Origin: Nitrososphaeria archaeon
GTDB lineage: Archaea > Thermoproteota > Nitrososphaeria > Conexivisphaerales > UBA164
Direction: 5' to 3'
Assembly: GCA_029775955.1 (NCBI GenBank)
Contig: JARVJW010000056.1
Coordinates: forward strand, 1 to 25,624
Length of the DNA stretch: 25,624 bases
Part shown: positions 1-7,046 of the stretch, one piece after another
Layout: every line of letters starts with the position of its first letter
Numbering within the stretch: position 1 is the first letter of the stretch
Made by a program: the position numbers and the translations under genes
Notes under the pieces: model-generated
The model's input: the letters and a program-made list of their open reading frames with translations, nothing else
What the model was told of the DNA's origin: nothing
Databases searched by the model: none

Positions 1-300
1 ATTATTCTTAAAAAGGAATTTTAACTCTTTCGAAGCTTTTATTTTTCGTTTCTCACTTATCCATGCATATTTTATTTTAAAATCCTTTCCAATAATAAAT
101 ACAGACCTTTTCGAAACTTCGAAGCCAAGAATTTGAACAAAGTTTCTATGTAGACCACAATATGCACGACTGACATTTTTGTTAAAATCACTCAATAATT
201 CAAAATTTAGATTATTATACTTTGAAAATGAATTTAAAGAAAACGGCGAATCAACACTTATTCCTAGAACTTTGGCGTTGGAAAATTTAAAGCCGTAGGG
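1..300 (-). pseudogene. Peroxiredoxin (AhpC/TSA, BCP-like) C-terminal fragment, runs off the window
   Basis: The minus strand from 300 to 1 is an open frame of 100 codons that reads like the second half of a thiol peroxidase: VLGISVDSPF, a run ending LLSDFNKNVSRAY, then KRSVFIIGKDFKIKYAWISE. These match the conserved order in AhpC/TSA proteins (strand after the active site, LSD motif, RSVFVID motif). The N-terminal half with the peroxidatic cysteine is absent. An in-frame TAA lies at 303-301, and the homology stops just where the TnpB region begins, so the gene was probably cut by the mobile element. The sequence is AT-rich. The family call rests on motifs read by eye. The far end lies outside the window. 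Confidence 0.72.
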
Positions 301-315
301 TTAGAAACAGCCACG

Positions 316-1533
316 ATGGTCTTTATGAGTAGCTATAATATATATGAAGATAAAGGAAATACTGAAGGTGATAAAGCCATGAGCCATCCATGGAAATCCA
401 GGGGGACAATTGTCGGGCGTTATGAACTAACAGAGGAACTCACGGACATGCAGAACTCGATAAGGTATGCCCTTGAAGTCGCCTATGAAATGGCTATACG
501 TGATCACAATAGGATACCTTCGCCAATTGCATTGAGGTCAAGCCGTGGTTCGTGTCAAACTACGATTATGCGATCCACCACCTCAACCCCGTGTGTATTT
601 CCGCCGTTGCAATGCTCCGGTCATATAAGAAGACCCACGGGGGGGCGATTAGGATACCTGACGTGAAGAAGCTTGAAATGAGGATCGACGGCGAGCTGTT
701 GAAGGTGACAAAGCAACGCTCCAGCCCGGGCATTACGTTTACGTCCCAATAAACACTGAGAACAAGCACTTCCTGGCATACAGCAAGGGCAAAGCTTCAG
801 AGCTCTTGTTGACTGACAATTTTGTATGTGTAACCTTCACCATATCGGAAAAGGAAAAGACCTTAGCTTCGTAGCGCAGGACCTGAACTTCTCCACGATA
901 GATTCCACGTTTGCGGCGGTGAATGCTGGTAGGCCTGCGCTGAAAGGAACTGACACACAGAGCATTTCTGACATAGCGCACATACAGAACGACTTCTCCA
1001 GGAGGAGGAAGAGCCTGCAGAAGCACAATAGACAAAAGAAGTACAGGAAACTGCGCCAGGCCAGAGGTAGGCAGAAGAACCGTGTCAATGATGCCCTGCA
1101 AAAGCTAACTACGGAGATGGTAAAGGAAAACCCAGGCGCATCGTTTGTCTTTGAAGACTTGAACGGAATAAATGGAAACAACAAGGGCAGGACAAAGTTG
1201 AACAAATGAAAGGCTTTACCAAAAGATGATTGAATACAAGTCCTCATTCAAGACCGTTTACGTGAACCCAAGAGGGACTTCAGAGTGTCCTGTCTGTGGT
1301 GATAAGCTGAAGCACCAGGCTTGGGGGATATCGAAATGCGAAACCTGTGGCGTGGACTACGACAGGCTGGCTTGCCATAACCCTGCGTGGCCTGCGGCTA
1401 CCGTGAGTGCGGATGGCCTTCTTTGAAGGATGAATACCTGTACACCGGCCATGAGCCTAAGGTGGCCGGAGCGGGCTTGAAGGTCAACGCTCCTAATGAT
1501 GGTTATAAAAAAATTATAACCTTTCAGAAACGG
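316..1533 (+). pseudogene. tnpB: IS605-type TnpB (OrfB) RNA-guided nuclease, multiply frameshifted
   Basis: Three overlapping frames carry consecutive parts of an archaeal TnpB. 379-545 and 546-750 encode the N-terminal helical part (SNYDYAIHHLNPVC, SYKKTHGG). 826-1209 holds the first RuvC motif (AQDLNFSTID) and the second (FEDLNGI). 1226-1426 has the zinc ribbon (CPVCG and CETCG) and the third RuvC motif (GVDYDRLA). The C-terminal tail continues in another frame to about 1533. At least four frame changes are needed, and the usual AYKFRIYP start is missing, so it is dead. In life TnpB is an RNA-guided nuclease of IS200/IS605 elements. No tnpA is present. The tail sequence recurs at 18708-18885 and 24889-24934. 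Confidence 0.88.
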
Positions 1534-1682
1534 AGTATGGCAAAGTGTTGATGCCTTGATATTTGTGCGGGGCCCGATTTTTTGCTATATCAGGCTTCCT
1601 GAACTGGGCGCTTGAAGGTCTACGCCGCCTCATGGATAATGGGTTTGTATTCTCGAGCAACGTTGAAACCACCGGAAATTAA
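1533..1682 (+). pseudogene. Internally deleted copy of the primase-helicase unit (leader plus C-terminal stub)
   Basis: 1533-1592 resembles the leader upstream of the intact primase gene (2471-2540): AGTAT-CAAAGTGTTG, a GGGCCCGATT stretch, then GCTATATCA. It runs straight into a frame (1584-1682) that reads SGFLNWALEGLRRLM, the same C-terminal helicase segment as the intact gene at about 4360-4410. The join lies at TATCA, present both in the leader (GCTATATCA) and in the related gene segment at 24737 (ATTATCAGG). About 1.8 kb of the gene is therefore missing, probably by deletion at a short homology. No function is expected. Confidence 0.7.
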
Positions 1683-1705
1683 GGGCACAGTTTTGGCGAC
1701 ACTAA

Positions 1706-1725
1706 AAAAATATTTAGGTAAACAA
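1706..1725 (+). repeat. 20-bp dispersed motif, copy 1
   Basis: AAAAATATTTAGGTAAACAA follows the deleted primase stub and lies just past the 3' end of the OB-like gene on the other strand. The same motif is found at 18641-18660 and 24821-24840, and inverted at 2181-2200. Read on the minus strand it is a T-rich run that could end transcription of the OB-like gene. That is inference. Confidence 0.8.
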
Positions 1726-1746
1726 TTATGAAGTTAATTGAAAGCC

Positions 1747-2112
1747 TCATGCTAAATTATTGACGACTTCTACCTTGGTCGGGAACGACAGTTTCAAGTC
1801 CACAGACGGAGGGTTGTCGATAATGATATCTTCTTTCCACCCCCTATATCCTTTGACATATTCTTGCACCCTCGCTTGAAATTTCACAACGTCCCCCTCT
1901 TTCAATCCCGAAAGCCTTTTGCCGCAAGCAAACCAAACGTGGTCAGCCACTTGTTTGCCATCTAGCATGACATTTGTCAGCAAAACAGTTTTTATGACCC
2001 CTCCTTTCCAGCCTGTTTTAGTGCCAAAACGGGCTACAGTAGCTAAAAACTCTCCTCGCTTTCCCAAAAACGGCGCCAGCCCTTTTCGTCCATAGCGCGG
2101 TTTTCTCGCCAT
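1747..2112 (-). CDS. Small basic OB-fold-like protein, possibly single-strand DNA binding
   Basis: 121 aa, not recognised as a named family. The N-terminus is basic (MARKPRYGRKG). The middle looks like an OB-type beta barrel: FLATVARFGTK, IKTVLLTNVMLDGKQVADHVW, then LKEGDVVKFQARVQEYVKGY. This pattern is common in small nucleic-acid-binding proteins of archaeal plasmids and viruses. A TATA-like CCTTAAAAAC at 2143-2134 lies about 26 bases before the ATG, giving a leaderless transcript. The gene is divergent from the intact primase and convergent with the deleted primase stub, and its 3' end is copied in the chimeric repeats at 18.6 and 24.8 kb. It probably belongs to the replicon. A role in replication is inference. 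Confidence 0.62.
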   Translation of the reverse strand: MARKPRYGRKGLAPFLGKRGEFLATVARFGTKTGWKGGVIKTVLLTNVMLDGKQVADHVWFACGKRLSGLKEGDVVKFQARVQEYVKGYRGWKEDIIIDNPPSVDLKLSFPTKVEVVNNLA

Positions 2113-2133
2113 GATATCCTATTGGCCATGGTC

Positions 2134-2143
2134 GTTTTTAAGG
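2134..2143 (-). promoter_or_regulatory. TATA-like box of the OB-like gene
   Basis: Minus strand CCTTAAAAAC, centred about 26 bases before the ATG at 2112, the spacing seen for other leaderless genes in this window. Confidence 0.5.
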
Positions 2144-2180
2144 ATCTCGACCAAAAATTTGAAATTACTTTGTATAATAG

Positions 2181-2200
2181 TGTTTACCTAAATATTTTTT
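2181..2200 (-). repeat. 20-bp dispersed motif, inverted copy
   Basis: The minus strand reads AAAAAATATTTAGGTAAACA, matching the copies at 1706, 18641 and 24821. With the copy at 1706 it forms an inverted pair about 495 bp across that brackets the OB-like gene, like the ends of a small mobile unit or a pair of terminators. Confidence 0.78.
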
Positions 2201-2242
2201 GATTGCCGTCGACCTTTTGTGACACCCATGGGTTTTCGGATT

Positions 2243-2263
2243 AAAAAATTGGGCTGGGCCCAA
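2243..2263 (-). terminator. Hairpin plus T-run, intrinsic-type terminator
   Basis: On the minus strand TTGGGC-CCA-GCCCAA forms a 6-bp stem with a 3-base loop, followed by TTTTTT. It lies about 90 bases downstream of the start expected for the leftward promoter at 2371-2380, so it could end a short RNA from that promoter. A weaker hairpin, GGGC-TCC-GCCC, sits at the matching place in the right arm (2515-2525). Confidence 0.5.
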
Positions 2264-2370
2264 AAATAGCAACAACTTAGCCAACGGCAAGGGCAAATTT
2301 ACGCACGGACATCAGGGCTATCAGGGCTAGCAACACTTTTCCATACTCCCTTTCCCTAACTTTATCTTCC

Positions 2371-2380
2371 TATTTAAACC
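2371..2380 (-). promoter_or_regulatory. Leftward TATA-like box in the inverted repeat
   Basis: Minus strand GGTTTAAATA, identical to the rightward copy. A start is expected near 2350, giving a transcript of about 100 bases up to the hairpin at 2243-2263. Confidence 0.5.
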
Positions 2381-2440
2381 CCACATCCCCCCTCATATGT
2401 TTGTTAAGCATGTAAAGACAAGACCACTAGTAAATAAGCG

Positions 2441-2450
2441 GGTTTAAATA
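2441..2450 (+). promoter_or_regulatory. Rightward TATA-like box in the inverted repeat
   Basis: GGTTTAAATAGGA faces the primase gene. A start near 2475 would give a leader of about 110 bases before the primase ATG, in addition to the closer promoter at 2556. Confidence 0.5.
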
Positions 2451-2555
2451 GGATGTTAGAATTAGAAGAAGGAAGTATACCAAAGTGTTGCTAGCCCTGC
2501 TAGTGTTGCTATTTGGGCTCCGCCCGATTCTGGCTATATCAACCATATCAACTCC

Positions 2556-2574
2556 TTTTAAACTATTTTTATAT
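2556..2574 (+). promoter_or_regulatory. Promoter of the primase gene, shared motif copy 1
   Basis: TTTTAAACTATTTTTATAT lies about 20 bases before the ATG at 2583. The same TTTTAAACTATTTT occurs before two other genes (24938 and 25351) at near-equal distance from their ATG, so this is a shared promoter of one genetic unit. Confidence 0.72.
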
Positions 2575-2582
2575 GCAATATC

Positions 2583-4874
2583 ATGTCAGCAAAAACTGAT
2601 TTTGATATGGGATTGAACATTATCCCCCTTGAGCGGGACAAGAAGACCCCCGCTGTGAATTGGAAAGACTATGAAACACGACACATCTCCCAGGCAGAGT
2701 ATGATGAATGGTTTGGGCAGGACCCAAATCGCAACCATGCGGTCTTGGGCGGCGTCACATCCAACAACCTCGTTGTGCTCGACTTTGAGAAGTGGGACGA
2801 CTTTGTTACATTTTTTCCGAAGTGGAAGGAGCTTGCGAAGACTACCAGAGTCGTGAAGACCCCGCACGGCGGAGCGCATGTCTATTATTACACGCGTGAG
2901 GAAGTCCAGCGCAGGATCAAGATATTTGGCGACGCGCACGAGGTTGACGTGTGTGGGTGGGGCGGTTACGTGTGCGGCGTAGGCACTGTGATTGACCATT
3001 CATTATGCGATAAGAAGAAGTGCCACATCGAATCAGGAAAGAGCGTGTATGAAACAGTTGGGACCATGGAAATAGCGACATCACAAAAGGACTTCCTCAA
3101 AACCGTGCTTGACCGTGGGCGACAGCTTGGGTGGAAGGCGGACGTGATAAGGGATACAAAACCGGAGAAGGACACTTTCAACCACCTGCTTACCATAGAT
3201 GGGAAGCTGAACAGGCTGTGGAGTGGGGACATTGAAGGGTATCCATCGCGCTCGGAGGCTGAGTTCGCTTTGGTCATGAAGCTGATCGGTTATGGTTTCA
3301 GCGATGAGCAAATCAACTCCATCATGAAGGAATCCAAGATAGGGAAGTGGAGTACATCAGACCAGTATGCTGAATTTACGCTGAAGAAGGCGCACGAATG
3401 GGCAGTGCGCGACCGCGCCATGACGGCAGACGAATCGCCCTCCCTGCTAGGCCTGGGCACGCCTTCCGATGCGGCTGACCATATACTGGAACACTTTCAC
3501 ATAATCACAACTGATACTGATATGTATGTATATGACGAAGAACGAGGCGTATACAAATCGGGCAGGGACAAGGTCATTGAGTCGTGGGCTGAGGCACAAG
3601 CTCATATTTCAGGCGGGAATATATCCATTCGCTACGCTGCCGAAATGTTTGCCCATGTACAGCGCAGAACATACACCCTGAATATAATAAGGAACCCTAA
3701 GGTGATCAACCTCAAGAACGGCCTCTTGAATATAGAGACAGGCAAATTCATAGAGCACACGCCGGACCCTGCTTACTTTTTATCAACTCAAGTCCCAGTG
3801 GAATATGACCCGAGTGCGAAGTGCTCCGCCGTGCAAAAATACCTCTCTGAAACCTTGTTGCCAGAGGATATTCCAACCATACAGGAGTTTATTGGATATA
3901 TATTTTTCAATGGATATCCAACTGCGGCGGCGCTACTGCTGGTTGGCGAGGGGAGCAACGGAAAGTCAACACTTATCAGCCTTGTGAAGGCGCTTCTTGG
4001 CGCGGAAAATATTGCTTCGTGTAGCCTTCAGGAGCTCGAATTCAATCACTTCGCTAAGGCCGACCTTGTGGACAAGATGGCTAACCTCTATGCTGACCTG
4101 CCCGACATAGCGCTCAAATCCACGGGGACGTTCAAGATGCTCACTGGCGGCGACCCGATAACCGCAGAAAGGAAGTATGGGCGGCGTTTTGTTTTCGTAA
4201 ATAGCGCAAAATTCATATTTTCGACGAACAAAGTGCCAATGGCATATGACGACACAAACGCATATTATAGACGATTCATAATCATAAAATTCAATAAAAC
4301 ATTTGATTCCTCAACAGCTGATACCCACCTCCTGGATAAGCTCACAACGCCCCAGGAACTGTCGGGCTTCCTGAATTGGGCGCTTGAAGGCCTGCGCCGC
4401 CTCATGAAAAACAATTTCGTGTTTACAAATTCCAAGAGTGTCGAATCTATAAAGGACGAATATGTCAGGATGTCGAACCCTGTGGAGGCATTCTTCTTGG
4501 ATATGGTGGAAGACGACCCCGATGCTTTCATTACCAAAATGGATTTGTATCAGGGTTATGTTGACTACTGCAAAAAGAGGAAGCTGGTGCCGCTTGCCGT
4601 CCCTTCGTTTTTTATGAACATGAAAAAGAATGGGCGCATCTATAATGAAGAAAAAAAGACAGTTATACAGAATGGAAAGAAAATACAGCAGAATTCGTTT
4701 TTGGGCATAAAGCTGAAGGCCAACGCAGACGACGTGGACGCTCCAAGCGTGTTAACGGCACTGCAAGAAGCACTACCCGCTAAAGAACCAGCGGAGCCAG
4801 AAGCACTGGAAGCCAAGATTGAAGCCAAACCCGAACCAGAACCAAAACCTGATGACACTTCAACGGTAACATAG
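2583..4874 (+). CDS. Primase-polymerase / D5-type SF3 helicase, replication protein
   Basis: 763 aa, a full-length fusion of an archaeo-eukaryotic primase and a superfamily 3 helicase, typical of plasmids and viruses. Primase catalytic residues are visible: D67 and E69 in VVLDFE, H99 in TPHGGAHVYY, D122 in DVCGWGGYV. Residues about 200-275 match a primase C-terminal linker (SRSEAEFALV, GKW). The helicase has Walker A GEGSNGKST (455-463), Walker B ANLYADLPD, and sensor KFIFSTNKVP, with a D5-type N-terminal part before it. The tail from about 730 is Pro/Glu-rich and likely disordered. It would prime and unwind DNA for element replication. The start follows a strong promoter, with ATG 9 bases after its end, giving a leaderless message. 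Fragments of sister copies lie at 1584 and 24711. Confidence 0.93.
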   Translation: MSAKTDFDMGLNIIPLERDKKTPAVNWKDYETRHISQAEYDEWFGQDPNRNHAVLGGVTSNNLVVLDFEKWDDFVTFFPKWKELAKTTRVVKTPHGGAHVYYYTREEVQRRIKIFGDAHEVDVCGWGGYVCGVGTVIDHSLCDKKKCHIESGKSVYETVGTMEIATSQKDFLKTVLDRGRQLGWKADVIRDTKPEKDTFNHLLTIDGKLNRLWSGDIEGYPSRSEAEFALVMKLIGYGFSDEQINSIMKESKIGKWSTSDQYAEFTLKKAHEWAVRDRAMTADESPSLLGLGTPSDAADHILEHFHIITTDTDMYVYDEERGVYKSGRDKVIESWAEAQAHISGGNISIRYAAEMFAHVQRRTYTLNIIRNPKVINLKNGLLNIETGKFIEHTPDPAYFLSTQVPVEYDPSAKCSAVQKYLSETLLPEDIPTIQEFIGYIFFNGYPTAAALLLVGEGSNGKSTLISLVKALLGAENIASCSLQELEFNHFAKADLVDKMANLYADLPDIALKSTGTFKMLTGGDPITAERKYGRRFVFVNSAKFIFSTNKVPMAYDDTNAYYRRFIIIKFNKTFDSSTADTHLLDKLTTPQELSGFLNWALEGLRRLMKNNFVFTNSKSVESIKDEYVRMSNPVEAFFLDMVEDDPDAFITKMDLYQGYVDYCKKRKLVPLAVPSFFMNMKKNGRIYNEEKKTVIQNGKKIQQNSFLGIKLKANADDVDAPSVLTALQEALPAKEPAEPEALEAKIEAKPEPEPKPDDTSTVT

Positions 4875-4903
4875 GAGCAGGGGGGAGATCTCAAAGTTCT
4901 ACC

Positions 4904-5116
4904 GTGATCGGTATGAGAGCTACCCGATACAGATCAAGGAAGGCTAACCTTGACAAGATCAGGAACATACGCTATTCCAAGGGCGTGTTCATGATAAGGG
5001 AGGAGGATCGGGGAAAGGTTGTCCCTTACCTGAGAAAAAGGGGCGCAACTGTGGTCCTGTGGAAAGTTATTCCCAGCAGGAAGGAAAAAAAGCTCCTGGA
5101 GCTACAGGTCACTTAA
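4904..5116 (+). CDS. Small basic hypothetical protein downstream of the primase
   Basis: 70 aa from GTG 4904, or 67 aa from ATG 4913. Not recognised. It is rich in Arg and Lys (RYRSRKANLDKIRNIRYSKG, YLRKRGATVVLWKV), so it may bind nucleic acid. It begins 29 bases after the primase stop, preceded by GGGGGGAGAT, which could serve as a ribosome site though rather far from the start. A neighbouring frame from 4887 reads ISKFYRDRYESYPIQIKEG and then stops, and looks as protein-like as the first 15 residues of the called frame, so the 5' end may hold a frameshift near 4945. Confidence 0.5.
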   Translation: MIGMRATRYRSRKANLDKIRNIRYSKGVFMIREEDRGKVVPYLRKRGATVVLWKVIPSRKEKKLLELQVT

Positions 5117-5332
5117 ATATTTGTTCAACACAACAGCCTAGCCGTTAGTGGCCACTTCATAGTTGGATGGATCTATCCCCTTGGGCATGACAATACTTGA
5201 CGACAAACATCATAAATCAGGTGATGACAAACAGAAATAGTTGACGTAAGTGTCAAGTTGGGCTACAAGCTAGGATACGACACAAAACTTAATAACCTTA
5301 AGTTAACATAGATAAGATTAAGTTATAGAGTT

Positions 5333-5479
5333 ATGGAAATTCAAGACTTTATCAATGAGGTTAAAGAGAAAAATCACAACGAATTCGAACGTATAGATAG
5401 GCTAATGAAAGTGCTTGATGATTTAGCAGAATCTGAGGCCGTAACAATAACCTATTCAATTACATCTGGCAATCAGTGA
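5333..5479 (+). CDS. Short acidic hypothetical protein, first gene of the protease operon
   Basis: 48 aa, MEIQDFINEVKEKNH and then a helical stretch (FERIDRLMKVLDDLAESE) ending in SITSGNQ. No family recognised. The charged helix suggests a small coiled or dimerising protein. Its TGA (5477-5479) overlaps the GAGGTC that stands about 5 bases before the ATG of the next gene, so the two are probably translated together. A possible TATA-like TTAATAACC lies upstream at 5289-5297. Confidence 0.5.
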   Translation: MEIQDFINEVKEKNHNEFERIDRLMKVLDDLAESEAVTITYSITSGNQ

Positions 5480-5488
5480 GGTCTTTTG

Positions 5489-6286
5489 ATGCCGGGTTTA
5501 AATCGTAGATTCTATGATGTTTTAAGCCCAAATGACTATCATGTGCATAGGAAACCTCTTTTCTAGGAGATTGGCAAGGCCCTTAACGGCACCTTCATAG
5601 CCTATATAGCTAGTCCATATCATCCTATGCCCCTACTTAGTCAACAGGATGTCCCTTTCTTTGAAAACCTTCTCAAAAGTTCTGGAAAGAGTAAAAATGG
5701 TTTCTTATTATTGAGCTCCCCAGGAGGAGACGGCAATGTTGCTGAGAAATTAATTTTGATGTTGAGAGAATATTTCGAAAATTTTACGGTCATCGTTCCA
5801 AACTATGCAAAAAGTGCAGCAACAATGATTGCCCTAGGAAGTGACAAGATTCTAATGGGATATCTGGCGGAGTTAGGTCCGATAGACCCACAGTTAATTT
5901 TGCCGGGATATTCTCAATCAATACCCGCAAGATCATACATTGATGGACTCGAGGATATCAGGACCCGGATTATGGTGAACAAAGAGCCTGTCGAAATGTA
6001 CGCACCTATACTTCACAACGTTAAGCCAGAAGTTCTTGCGATGAGTCAAGCAGCGATAGATAATACCAAGGAGTTCGCCGAAAAGTATCTCAAGAAGTAC
6101 GTGCTGAAAGAAAACCCAGAGCAAGCCGCTAAAGTGGCAAATCTCCTTTCACAGGGGCAGCAGTACAAATCTCACGGTCATGTAATCAATTTTGAGCAGG
6201 CCAGAAATGACCTAGGATTGAATGTGGAGAGGATTGATCCGGAATCTCAGTTGTGGGAAGGTATCTGGGAGTTATATATGAGGTAG
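5489..6286 (+). pseudogene. SDH/ClpP-class serine protease (SDH_sah-like), interrupted by TAG at codon 26
   Basis: The full frame runs from ATG 5489 (GAGGTC about 5 bases before it) to TAG 6284-6286, 265 codons, but TAG stands at 5564-5566. The frame around it is clearly coding: RKPLF, stop, EIGKALNGTFIAYIAS. The part after 5627 has the crotonase/ClpP-like features of the serine dehydrogenase proteinase family: LLLSSPGGDGNVAEKL (oxyanion region), PNYAKSAATMIALGSD with the likely nucleophile Ser at about 109, then AELGPIDPQ. A single CAG to TAG change would explain the lesion. Translation could restart at ATG 5627, leaving 219 aa. The family usually acts at membranes. This copy is probably cytosolic, as no signal is seen. 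Confidence 0.72.
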
Positions 6287-6298
6287 ATTCAGTTTCTG

Positions 6299-6472
6299 AT
6301 GATGAACCAGGCAAACGGGGCTGCAAAACTGTTTGATGGCCCAGACTTTAGCTTCATGATCAACATTCAGATACAAATCCAGCAGAATCCTATGAGGGTT
6401 CAACCGCTTTTACCTATCCCTTCGCAGCCATCTAAACCTGTTCCTGGAACTTCTAACTTACCAAAAATCTGA
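6299..6472 (+). CDS. Short Gln/Pro-rich hypothetical protein after the protease
   Basis: 57 aa from ATG 6299 (or ATG 6302), starting 12 bases after the protease stop. GAGGTAG at 6280-6286 could act as ribosome site. It reads MINIQIQIQQNPMRV and then a proline-rich end (PLLPIPSQPSKPVPG). No family recognised. Position suggests it is the third gene of the operon begun at 5333. The low-complexity content makes the call uncertain. Confidence 0.42.
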   Translation: MMNQANGAAKLFDGPDFSFMINIQIQIQQNPMRVQPLLPIPSQPSKPVPGTSNLPKI

Positions 6473-6518
6473 GCAGAAAGCCAATGGCATTCAGTTGTTG
6501 GATGAATGCGGTGTTCCT

Positions 6519-6536
6519 CCATGGCTTTAGCCGTGG
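6519..6536 (+). mobile_element. Orphan IS200/IS605 right-end hairpin
   Basis: CCATGGC-TTTA-GCCGTGG forms a perfect 7-bp stem with one G-T pair and a TTTA loop. The string ATGGCTTTAGCCGTGGG is typical of the right end of IS605-group elements, where it is part of the transposon end and of the guide RNA scaffold. No tnpB lies directly upstream, so it is a leftover end. Confidence 0.62.
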
Positions 6537-6639
6537 GAGTATGTCAGAAAACCTCCGTGACGAAAAGAATCCTTAGTCTAGTATCCTGAAATTATTAACG
6601 CTCTGTTTCTATTATGTTTTGATCTGTCATGGTTTATCA

Positions 6640-6960
6640 CCAAATCGTTTTAGCAGGTCCTTCCTCCTCCTGCCTGCAGAACGCCTCAGCCGGCTTTTCA
6701 AGGTTGTCAAAGTCCAATGAGGCTTGTCGTAGTTGTACCTATTAGTGCATGAATTCATCAATGCTTTCAAATAAACGCGTCTTCAGTTAGAATGTTTCGT
6801 AGAACCTAGCCGTTGGTTTGAGGGTAATGCACCCTTCCCACAATGAATGTTATCTTTTCTTTCAGCAAAAGCTTCTCAAATACTGTCAACCCTTTTCCCT
6901 GGCTGCCAACGGTTAGGCCTGTTATGCTGAATTACCTGAGCCACTAGCGCCGTTTCCCAA
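6640..6960 (-). pseudogene. DDE (rve-type) transposase C-terminal fragment
   Basis: On the minus strand two frames give FEKLLLKEKITFIVGRVHYP, followed by QTNG and a stop, then FESIDEFMH, YNYDKPHW and DFDNLEKPAEAFC. This is the usual end of an integrase-core transposase: the TNG motif near the catalytic Glu, then Y-N-x-x-x-P-H. Several stops and frame changes show decay. Only about the last third is left. The rest between 6548 and 7046 shows nothing else recognisable. Confidence 0.68.
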
Positions 6961-7046
6961 AGCCTCACCACGTTATATTATCCTTTAATCACATTCTTGA
7001 AGTATTAATTAACCAAAGAAAAACAAAAAAATAAGTTTATTGTAGA

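Larger units (their letters stand above)
2311..2510. repeat. About 70-bp imperfect inverted repeat, candidate origin or divergent control region
   Basis: The left arm (2311-2380) read in reverse matches the right arm (2441-2510). Both begin GGTTTAAATAGGA, continue through a purine-rich middle with AGTAT, and end AAAGTGTTGCTAGCCCTG. The 60-bp centre (2381-2440) is unrelated. Similarity extends outward to TTGCTATTT-GGGC on both sides. The region separates the OB-like gene from the primase gene. Such a symmetrical region beside a primase is a reasonable place for an origin, but divergent promoters alone would also explain it. Confidence 0.72.

Noticed and set aside
739..1247. Minus-strand frames of 120 and 136 aa
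   Set aside because: They lie opposite clear TnpB homology and have no recognisable motifs.
1706..2200. OB-like gene as a complete composite transposon
   Set aside because: An inverted 20-bp pair brackets it, but no target duplication is visible and no transposase lies inside. The motif may only be a terminator.
5117..5332. Possible gene or RNA between primase module and protease operon
   Set aside because: No frame of note, no stable hairpin with T-run and no match to other parts of the window.
5564..5566. TAG in the protease frame as a pyrrolysine codon
   Set aside because: No pyl genes are in view, and a Gln codon one change away explains it more simply.
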